The notes below the pieces were generated by a model that saw only the letters and a list, made by a program, of their open reading frames with translations, was not told where the DNA came from and made no database searches. Position numbers and translations under genes: made by a program. A DNA stretch of 64,000 bases from Eumeta japonica (taxonomy: Eukaryota; Arthropoda; Insecta; Lepidoptera; Psychidae). This document shows positions 53,850-64,000 of this stretch, one piece after another; position 1 is the first letter of the stretch, and each line of letters begins with the position of its first letter. The stretch spans positions 615,360 to 679,359 of the forward strand of contig BGZK01000146.1 of the NCBI GenBank assembly GCA_005406025.1, read 5' to 3'.

Positions 53850-56150
53850 TATGTCATATCAAATAACAGGAGTAGTGAAGTAAATTAATATCAATAATTT
53901 ATATAATTCATATAAAATAGTGAATTATAAGTTATATAAAAGATAACTAAATAAAGCTCTAAAAAATGTCAGCTTTTTTTTATTAAGAACTTTATTCATT
54001 GGTCAATCCGCACGATTATGTAATTTTTGAAATCGATAAAGGATTTCTTTTTTCTATATACTAAATGAGTTTATTGCAAACTCCATCTTCAGAATCGAAT
54101 AAAAATCGATAAATAATCATTAAAAATTACTTCAATGACATTGATGTAATTTCCAATGAATATTGTTCATTGAAAATGCATGTAACATCATAATAGATAG
54201 AAGTTTTTGCCAAAATTCCGAAAACCAAATTAGCGCTGGATCACGTGCGGCTGCCGCCACACTTGCTTAGTTAATTAGTATCTGTTAGAGAGAGTCGCTG
54301 AGAATCGAATAGAGAGAGAATAACTCTTAATCCTCACGTGACGATTTTTTCCAACTAACACCTCCCGCAAGCCGCGTTAAGGACCGTTTCAATAATTGAA
54401 GATTCTTCTAAAAATAAAATTATTTCATGAGTCATTTTGACCTTATTACTTTTAGATGGATTAGCCTCTAAAGCATCTTCGATGAAGTTTATCGACGTTG
54501 TGCGCCGCTTAATTAACTATGTAATTTAACTCTTTTTCATAGTAGTGTTTAGAGTTGGAGCTTCCGATCTTCAATATTTTCAAACAAAATGATTTTTGTT
54601 CATCAGACTGTTATCATATTGATGAGTTAATCCAATATTTAGTTTTAATTACTTTTCTCGAAAAGTGGCAACGTGCGAGAGCAATATGAATTCCCTCCAA
54701 TAATACTTTATTTAAGTTTTCACTTGTAAATAATTCTTTTTTTCAGAAACATATATTTCATAGTTAGAGAATAGTGACAGCTAAATAGTGATGTAGATGC
54801 TATTTTTTAATAAATGATATAATGATGTTTATATGTTAAACGATTAACGCCCTATTAGGTACACTGAAGATATTATTATCGTACTTACGGCATGAAGCTA
54901 AAATTAAAACAAATTTGAAGTTTGCAAAACGGGTATCGCCGATTAATTTGTAAGCCAATTGCGGCTTACATTATAATTATTATGTTACATTATAATAATG
55001 TGATTTGATTTTTCACTAAGTATATACATATTGTGTAAAAAAATCTTTGAAAAACAAATATTGCTTAATTCATAGAAGAAATTAATTAAATGTTTCATAA
55101 AATTTTTCAATACAACAAAATATAGAAGTTGAGAAACCAGTTATTATTATGGAGTAGAAAAAGAATATAATACTCAATAACGTTATTTTTAATATTAACC
55201 AGTCATTTGTAATCTAATAAAACGATATTTCGAATATTTAAAATCTATGCATGTTTTTCGTTTTGAATGTAAAAGTGACAAAAAAAAACCGCTTAATATT
55301 ATGTATGATACATGAGAATAAACGCCGTTTGATGGCGTAAAATCGACGTCTGATTCCAATTATAACCTCCTATTTTTGTCTGCGCATTATCATATTCGAC
55401 TATTGACTGGATTGAATTTCCTTAATTCATTGATTGGAACTTATGTCACCGTCTCAAAATAGTCGCCGTCATTTTAAATGGAATTAGTCATTTTTAGCCG
55501 CATTGAAAATTTGGACAATTGGAGGATCGTCGAAATGCGATGAAGTCGTTTTTTACGTTTAGAGCATTTTTTATTACTAATTACGGCCAGTATATTTTAT
55601 TTAGAGACTGAAAGCACCTAGTTATATTTATGTACTATGGCTTTAGGCGTCTCAAAGCAGTTTTAAATAAAAACCACTTGCCAGGTTATTGAATTTAAAA
55701 AGGAAGTTAATACTTTCTTGTTACTTTTTGTAAGAGCCCTCGTGAATTTTAAGTTTTAAAAAAATAATTAAAATAACCGTTGATTGTATTTATGACTATA
55801 TATATCACTTTTAATTGCAATCGGTTCATTTATTGCGTGTGTGTGCCACTATATCTAACGCAAACAGAGTGATATCTTTTTATAAACGATTTTTAGCCTA
55901 TTTCAGAAACATAAAAGTTTCGATTTTTAGTATAATATTTCAATTAATCCGTATTCATTTGGTTTACATGTAAAAACTACCGGCGCAAAATGTTACACAA
56001 ATACCCGAATTATAATTTAAATTATTGTAAAACAAATACAGTAGCCAAAAGTAATAAAGAACTATCTTATAAACGATTACATTATCTAGTCTCTATAGTT
56101 TTCTAACATTTTTAATTGTAAATACTGAATAACGCCTATTTTTCCCCTGA
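53850..56150. other. No gene supported
   Basis: AT-rich DNA without a convincing exon on either strand. A GC-richer spot at about 54235-54370 (GATCACGTGCGGCTGCCGCC) is non-coding as far as I can see. Confidence 0.3.
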
Positions 56151-56169
56151 ATCTGGTAAAAGATGAGCA

Positions 56170-56830
56170 GGAACGGTCAGAAGTGCTTCAGCCCACTTAT
56201 CGACGACGGCGTAGTTATTACACGACCAGACTTCGAAAATACACACTTGCATCTGTGATGAGCAGCGGTATCACCACAACGTAGCCAATTATCGCGACCG
56301 CCGAGCCGTCTGCTCAGCCGCGACGAAGGTCGACGACCGCGAGGTGTATATTCCAAAAGGGTATGTTTTAGTTTAAAAAGGCCACTCGACTTATAATAAA
56401 AGAGTCCTGGCGCTTGTGCATCGACACGTCGACGTCGCAGCATTCAAGATATCCGATTATTATATAAAATTGCCGGCTGTCTCATAATCGGCGTTTAATT
56501 AATGCGTCGTTAGGGGCATTGATTGTACACAGTCCGCTGACATCATCGGTTCGGGTACATTAAATTCCAAATGGCCGATTCACAACGAACATTATATTAA
56601 TTCCAAGGTCAAGTCGGCCCACGCCCTGCGCGCTCATCGCTCGCATTCAAAAACGCCGGCCGTAATATTACGGAGCCGACGGCGCCGGGAGTGTAGAGGG
56701 ATTGTGTATATGCACGTCGCATTTTGTTCTAGATTTTACTCCTACAGTTCCGTCTGACGGACCATCGTCCGACCGCACCTGTGATACGCGGGCTGTCCCT
56801 CGGCGACTACTATACTATAACTCTTGGCTT
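56170..56830. promoter_or_regulatory. CpG-richer region, possible regulatory DNA
   Basis: CpG-dense patches (GCCGAGCCGTCTGCTCAGCC, GGAGCCGACGGCGCCGG) recur over about 650 bases. No start, stop and splice set supports a gene. The 88-codon - strand frame at 56177-56443 shows no domain. Confidence 0.2.
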
Positions 56831-57714
56831 GCAATTCATGCAATTTTTTTGTGATAGCATAATTTTTGATTAACATATCTGCTGTTAAAATATGATGTAT
56901 TTTATTAAATAGAAGTGGTATATATTTTATTTATCTTGTGACATATCATTTGGAAGAGAATTATTTAGAGATCGCAACCATTTCTTTTTTCCACTCTCGT
57001 TTGTATTAGTTTTTTATTTACAACTTAAAATATGTGAAAGCATGCAATTTCCTCTTTATTTCAGAAGTGTGTCAGTCAAACGATTGAAATTATCCATGAT
57101 CATAACAAGTTTTATATGCGTTAAAGCTAAAGTAAGCAATCTGTGGGTGTTTAAAATTTTCAGAAAAACAACTGAAATGCTATTGCGCGGTATCAAAACG
57201 CAACCACACATTTTTGCGTGAAACATATTTGAATGAGTCACTTCGTTTGCCATTGCGGATTTGTGGATGACAAAACGTGCTAGAATGCGAAAAGAAAATT
57301 GTTTTGAATTTTAATAAGTTTAAAGGCATTTAATGCTTACAACTCGTACGTTAAAATACTTTATAGGCAAAAATTGTGAAAATATGTAAAAATTTTAGTT
57401 TTGTCGATGCATTACACCACGTATTGATGGAACGTCGTTCCTGCACTTAAACATGAAGTGTATTTGTTGAGTGACAGTCATAATGTCGTGGCTAGTAAGC
57501 CTTTATCAATATTTCCCCACCCGAGTACCACGGGAAGAAATAATGTTAGAGATATGCACCACCTAGCAGATTGCAAGTAGAACATTCTTCTTTAAAACGT
57601 AAACATCTTTGCCTTTCATCCGATTTGCAGTAGTTAAGACCTATATAGTTTCAGGAGTAGGTCCTCCTTCTAGAATAGTTAAAAGATTCAGCTTAACAGT
57701 AGTTTTCGTTACAC

Positions 57715-57770
57715 AATTTCTGTACGGTACGGCGGAACCCTCGGTGCGCGAATCTATTTCGCGTCTATCT
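57715..57770 (+). repeat. Another tail fragment of the CGGAACCCT repeat family
   Basis: GTACGGCGGAACCCTCGGTGCGCGAATC resembles the tail of the repeat at 40340-40400 and 48715-48965 but diverges quickly on both sides. Confidence 0.45.
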
Positions 57771-57894
57771 CGAACTCGTTTTTTATACGAAAGCTGAGGA
57801 CATATGTAACTATTAGGTACATTACTAGTGGTGTCCTTCAAACTCTCATTTGAAATAATTAACCGTTAATGTTAATAAATAAACAAGTTAAAAT

Positions 57895-58070
57895 ACGTTG
57901 GTTTGACTTCACAATTGGCAGTTAACTAAGTTAGTCTTAAAAATTTTGACATTTCTGACATTACATTAACGTCAGGAATACCAATTGATTATTGATACTT
58001 TGACACGTTAGTTATTAGCTTTAACAGTTAGCACATGAGAGTTTTGAAGCACACCACTGTAAGAATATGT
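57895..58070 (+). repeat. Second copy of the tail at 42915-43110
   Basis: TTCACAATTGGCAGTTAACTAAG, CTTTAACAGTTAGCAC and GAGAGTTTTGAAGCACACCA align with 42915-43110 on the same strand. No hexamer tract precedes this copy. Confidence 0.5.
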
Positions 58071-61000
58071 ATTTAGTTAAATATTAACAGTCTTTTTTAC
58101 GCCGTTATGATTTAGATTTCGTGTGTCTTTTTAGAACAGATTGTTTTATTGAACACCCAGTAGGTAGGTACACATATTCATATATTTGAAAAGGACGTCT
58201 GTCGTCGAATAAATGCGCACGCGCTGTACGGGCGGTCGGCGCGATGAAGCAATCGATGTACTTTTTACAGCTGTATTTAAATAAGGGGAGTTTCTTGTAG
58301 CTAAGCTGTAAAGAGTCTGTGCTAATAGGGAAAGCAAACTGCAAACTGATTGTTTACGATTGCCGCCATACACGATCATACTATAGTAATAACCATTGGT
58401 CGATTTGATGCGCCACTTCTTGACTTGGACAATGAAGGTCAAGACAATATAAAATACTATAAGGTTGCTCGTTAATTTGGATCTGAGTATTGTATTTTGT
58501 GATCTCGATTCATATTTACTTGAATATTACATTAATAAATCTAATTTCTTACTACCTTTATCGACAAATTTCATTTTATTTTAATTTGATGAAGTTAATA
58601 TAAATAACTAAAATTAAGAATTACTTTAAGTGAGTAATATATGTACCTATGGAAATTTGTATATATCTAAGAAACGGCCCTAACAACTTAGATGCTAGAT
58701 TGTATTTTGATAAAGTTTTTCTTTTCAAACTTATGCATATAGGGGCCTTCCCAGGAAAAGCAAAATATTTTAAATTGTGCATCAATTTATTCAGCGCCAG
58801 TTCGAGAAATTTTTAGGTAATCACATTGCTGCCATGTCGTTATTTTTAACAACAAATATCACTACACGGCATAGACTACAGATGGCCCTAGATAAATAAA
58901 ATACGTAGCCATATTTTGCATATAATGTCTTGTATGTATTTATACATTTATTGTTGAAAATTAATATTATAAGCAACATTTCACGTGGGAAGTCATCATT
59001 TTACCGCGGCGAATTCGACAGTTGGCGATCAAAGCTCGGTTCTCGTATAATACATTGTAATACACAATTGATAAAAAATAACAATATAACCGGTTTATTT
59101 GTTATATTGTCGCACAAGTGCCTTTAAAACAAACGATCGCTTCCAAAACACGAGTTCAACGTCCAGCGACCTCTTTAAAATTTTCCGGTCTAACCTCGAA
59201 GCGCCAACAATACGAATAATACGTCTGGCAACGAACAGAGGCTGTATTATCAAGAATATTACCATTTACACGCAAGATAATGCAGGATGAGACAACAATG
59301 GCGGAGGAGCGCACGGCTTTCGCCGCCCGTCTGCCAGCACGTCTGGCTCGGCAAGGAGCAATGTGGGCTATTGTTTGCGTTTGTTGCCCGTCTGACTGAC
59401 TGGTGACAGAGCGAGCGGTCGAGGCAGGCAGGATCGGGCGGAATAAATGCTATTATAAATAAAATTAACTATGTACAATTACTATAATATATGTGTGGGA
59501 TATATACATAATAATCCTACAAAAGCTATTTTTGGAGATAATAGACAATACCTCACAGTTTCAATTTATTTTACCTTTTTCCATTTATAAATTATTCTAG
59601 TTATAAAATATTGAGGAAATTTTCAAAAATAATTTGATTTCATAATTATACAAAGATTTCAATGAAAATCGGAATAAAAAAACAAATGCTATATTTTCTG
59701 TCGAAAACATTTCGACATCCACTCTCTAGAAACATAACAATGGGCATGATATTCAGTGGTATCAAACTGATATCCGATATCATAATGACAAAGTTTTTCT
59801 TAATTTTCTTAATCCTTTTTAAATATCATGTTATATAATTTTGCTACAATATTCTACGAAGAATTAAGAACTTTTTTGACGCTTTAGGCCAGAACGATTT
59901 TTGTATATTTGGACAGGTAGTCGTTGGTGACGCATTCATACGGGCACGGAATGATGTCACTTCTACTTCGATTTAACTGCACAGCGTAATATCACAAACG
60001 TATTTAAAACTTATTCGATTCCGACTCGGCATCGTATTAACATAATTGAATTGCAGCACAAAAAGTCGTAAACTGAAAATATCTAAATCGTAAACCGGTC
60101 GTGGCACGTAAGAGGCGATAGACGTTTAGCTACGACAATGCCGTCTCGAAATTGTGAATCGTGCTAGTGTGGGAGCCGAGTTTACATTTTATCACTCAAC
60201 AATAGTGACGTATACATAATGCATCTCTTTCACCAGATGTTTATAGAGAGTTTGTTCCGTTCGAACGTGTTATGTAAATTTCTAAGTACAGTTTTGTAGC
60301 AGCAGGACAGATGTAGAATATACACGTGATGCAATGCTTCAATAGTGTTAGGAATTGAAATATTTAATTTAAAAGTGATACAAATAAAATATTCTTTACA
60401 AAATAGTCGAGATATATGTTTCAAATATACATTTACATTTCATCAAAAAAAAAAGGCGTATAGTTTGAATACTATATTGTATCTAAGCAGTATATATTAG
60501 TCTGGCTTTTTATTCGCACCAGAACATTAGACTTTTTGTAGTACGTCAGATTGATCGACAAATTTTTCACGCGGATATAATCAGCAACCTGATTGATAAT
60601 TCAAATTATAAAACTGCAGTAATGTCGTTTAGTGTAAACAAATAAGAAAATATAGACAAATATGAACAAACAAATTTAAATTGTACGTTTAAGCTGTTTT
60701 TATAAGCACAAATGTTGTACACGGGTAGGTTTGTGAGTGGGAAAACTTTATAATATATGTAAGACTCCTTGTTTGTCCAAGTGTTGTGTAGCACGCATCG
60801 GGTTTTGTTCTTTGTTTGGCTTTAATATAAATTATCATATGAGAATAGTAATATATGTTCAGATCAGAATGTTACCTCAACATAGATCTTAATTATACTT
60901 TCTTCATTGACAGCCGCGAAAATTTATAGTGGCGATGTCCTTGAAAAAACGAAAAGTTAAAAGAAATTAAACAGCAAGTTCACACTTCAGAACATCATTT

Positions 61001-64000
61001 CGCTTATAGGAAATTCGGAACAAATACTAAAACTAATGTTAGATATGCTCTAGTGCAATGTCGATTCTACGCAGACAAGTGGAGGAGAATAGTGTCGTTT
61101 ATTGTCGGTGTTGTTATTGCAAGAAATAAACGAAGAAAGAGCTTATATTGGAGGCCCACTTCGCACGTAACGCTCCAGCACTCTCAGAGGGCGCGTCGAA
61201 CGCACGTGATCAGTGCGTGTACTTAATGGCTGCCATTTTGAAGATGTCGTTCCGGTGTCTGTACAAACATTTGTGTCGATTCTGATCAATATCGATTGAC
61301 AATAAGATAATAACAGGCTGTGAAAAATCATTATAATCTGTTTTATTCGGATATCAACGCCTCGCGGCCGTAAGAAGCTATTCTGACAGTTTATATGACG
61401 ATGTCCGTGTATGTTTCTATGCATGCATGTGAGTGTGCGTGCGGTGTTAAGGTGTACATAGATATGTGTGTAGTGTAATGGTGGCTTTAAAAGTCCAATA
61501 GAATTCGGTTAATTATATTAAAAAAAATATTAAAAGTTAATTTTATTAAATTTTATTGAAGGTTTGGAGAAAACTAAAAAAAGGTTTTGTATCTAACACT
61601 TAAATTGCAAACGTATCAAATAATTAAAATGGGGGCCTGAGGCATTGAAAAACTTCATTGCCTATAAATTCAGTGAAATTTCACTTCAAGCGATTTCGCA
61701 GAAAATAATGAACTTTGAAGATACTCGATTTCGTAACGATCGTAAAATATTCTTCTTTTCATATATATTCTTTTGAATAAATTTAACGATATCACATTAA
61801 TCATTTTCAAATATGTAATCGTGGTCAACCACCAACTATATTCTTAGAATGGTGAAAAACCATTAAAATCGTTTAAATTAATAGAAAGACATTCTATTAA
61901 AGCGTTTTGTCAAATCAAACGGAATTTGGAAGTACGACATTTGAAACAATTTCATTTAAAGATTTTATATATATGTGTGATAACATATTGATATTTTTTT
62001 CACAAAGTTCTTTTTCGAATGTATTGTAAACTATTGAACTTATCGATTTCAAAGTCTACTAAGTTTAATTTTCAGTAGCTATTTAGAATGCCATAATTAT
62101 ATTAAATTCGATGGTTTTAATCTAACAGTATTGAATTGATTTATCATACTTATCTATACATTTTCGAGCTAAAAAACGTATATACAGTAACAGTTTTAAG
62201 CTCGAAAAGTTCAACATACGTACTTATATAGACAATTTTTCGATTTCAATGGGATTAGAAACAGCAGGAAGATTTGAAGTCGGCGTACATAATGAACTGC
62301 TTACTAGATTCAAAAAATAAATAAACAACTCCAAGTAACGTCACTTAGGCCGGGGCTGGAAGTTAGCGACAAAAGTTGTCGTAACGAGATATCAGACGAA
62401 GATTTATATTTCTCGTCGCGAGGGTAGCTGCCAGAAGTTGGCGCCGTCGGATAAACGGGGGATGATTAATGCATGACCACTGATCACGTTTAAACTTGTC
62501 CAAACCCAATAAGATATTGGGATGAAGTTGGACGATTAACGGTAGGGCGAAAGGGGAAATCCTTTTCGATGACAAATTAAAGATTTTGTGGATCATTTTG
62601 ATATTTATGGTTCATATTGTCATGTGAATCGGTACTTGTATTTCTTACTTTCTCTTGATATGAACCGATTCGGATGAAATGTGACAGGTGTAAAGATTGA
62701 CCAAGAGCCGCGGAAAGAGGACAAGTTTTTAATTTCGTGAATTAACAAATTGCAATATTACTTTAATAGAATACCTAAATGGAATATTTCATTACGGGAT
62801 ATTATTAAAAACACACCAATATTAAAAAAACGTAATAATAAGTATATTTTAGTATTATGTATATGCAGTGAAATAGTGTTAAAAATTATTAATATGCATA
62901 AAAACGGCCTCCAGTGAAGATTTGTGAAAATCAATCCGACACTTTCCCAATTGTGGTTTTCAAAATATTAACAATTTTCTGTCGAAGTGTCTTATATTGT
63001 CTGTAGGATTGCGCGTAACTTTTCTTGGAATTGGTAAGGTTAACACGAGATGGAAAGTTTAAGAATGAGAGTAAGCGAGGACTGTTAATGGAGAGTACAA
63101 AAAAAAAAAAATAAGCAACAAAGAGAAATTTACAAATACCGTTTAAAATGATTTTCGTTTAAATAAATCAGAGACTCTTCATTACTTTAGGGATTAAATT
63201 ACGGTAAATATATTTAGTTTACCTAATACAATTTATATTATGTATATTAATTAATATTAACTGTATAATAGGTGCATAACTTGATGAGTTAAGCAGATTC
63301 AGTTGGCTATTTTTAATGTCGCGTTACGAAAATTGAAAATATTAAAAAACTTCGCAAATCGCGATATCTTAAAAAGCGCCGAGAAATTTATGGTAAACCA
63401 AAATTTTAAAAATACATTTTCCGATTAAACTCTTAAAATAATTGTCCGAATACTTCTAAAAAACTAATCCGCCCCGTTTTTAAAAACTACATCAAACGTG
63501 GTAAGCATTTATAATATACAGAAAATCTATTAATTGGTCGATGGATAACATTAGAAATAAATGCTTTTATTTCACAAAACTCCTAGATATATAAAATGGG
63601 CAAGTTAAAGAGAATAGTTACTCAACGAATTTTGTTAGCTTTAAATTATGTGAATAAGTGAGCTTGATCTGTTTCATATATTTGCAGTAGTTTCAAATTT
63701 TTTTTATGTTTCCTTGAATAACTTTGTTTATATTAAATTGACAATTTCCAAAATATAATCAGCATCGATACTTAAAAGGCCACAATACGTTGGTTTAATA
63801 CACAGATATCGTTGACAGAAAAAAATATTTAGAAACAAAAATTTGTAAAATGGTTTCAAAATCAATCGTTAGATTAAAATCTGTCCGAATGTTTGTAAAA
63901 GTATCGCTTACTTTAGACTCCCTGAAAATTTGAACTCGATCGAAATACTACATTATGAATAATATCAAAATTAAAATATGTTATTTTGTCTGTTCTTATA
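58071..64000. other. No gene supported to the end of the window
   Basis: Mostly AT-rich. CpG-richer patches at 59280-59440 and 61140-61260 are unassigned. No exon with matching splice sites, RNA gene or clear transposon was recognised. It may be intergenic or part of a long 5' intron of the filamin gene. Confidence 0.3.

Noticed and set aside
54880..54910. Nine-base micro-exon (acceptor ATTTTAG, donor gtaagt) on the - strand
   Set aside because: Too short to support without flanking exons; such pairs arise by chance.
1..64000. CRISPR arrays, bacterial operons, prophage or toxin systems
   Set aside because: Spliced genes, base composition and repeat content are those of an insect nuclear genome; no regularly spaced repeats or prokaryotic genes were seen.

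Overview
The window is eukaryotic nuclear DNA, almost certainly from a moth or butterfly (Lepidoptera). It is AT-rich, with short GC-rich exons bounded by GT-AG introns. It also carries dispersed repeats I recognise from lepidopteran genomes: a LINE tail ending in a WFGHLERM-like peptide, the 'AAGGTTCCGTACCC ... CGGAACCCT' repeat family, a tRNA-derived SINE and several MITEs. There are no bacterial features, and no rRNA, functional tRNA or CRISPR array was seen.

Left part (1-10.4 kb, + strand). Two unassigned small ORFs (47 and 42 codons, at 476-619 and 965-1093) stand in otherwise empty DNA. They are followed by a well-supported three-exon gene (4760-9300) for a 157-residue, probably secreted protein that I do not recognise. 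Its 3.9 kb first intron holds a degenerate pyrimidine-rich hexamer array, a perfect 60 bp palindrome and a miRNA-like hairpin.

Centre (10.8-37.7 kb, - strand). This is the 3' two-thirds or so of a filamin gene, most likely the jitterbug (jbug) type. I could place 35 coding exons, about 1,790 codons. They encode the end of one immunoglobulin-like filamin repeat and 19 more repeats, down to the true C-terminus (PVMIFDTQEELRRYLQ...). Reading frames and splice phases agree across every junction except one: visible exon 11 ends in an in-frame TAG and is one base out of phase with exon 12. The following intron carries a complete Tigger/pogo-type non-autonomous transposon. The first visible exon begins inside a split codon, so more coding exons, including any actin-binding calponin-homology domains, lie upstream. 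I could not find them within the window. The filamin gene and the secreted-protein gene are convergent, with 1.5 kb between stop codons.

Right part (37.7-64 kb). I can support no gene here. It is either intergenic or a long 5' intron of the filamin gene. It holds transposon remnants (a DDE transposase fragment, an LTR-like promoter/poly(A) block, a second, inverted copy of a 0.5 kb repeat from filamin intron 1, and lepidopteran dispersed repeats). It also holds several CpG-richer islands that could be regulatory.

No new multi-gene system is evident. The observations most worth checking are the disrupted filamin exon, the unrecognised secreted protein, the two small ORFs, the miRNA-like hairpin and the LTR-like block.
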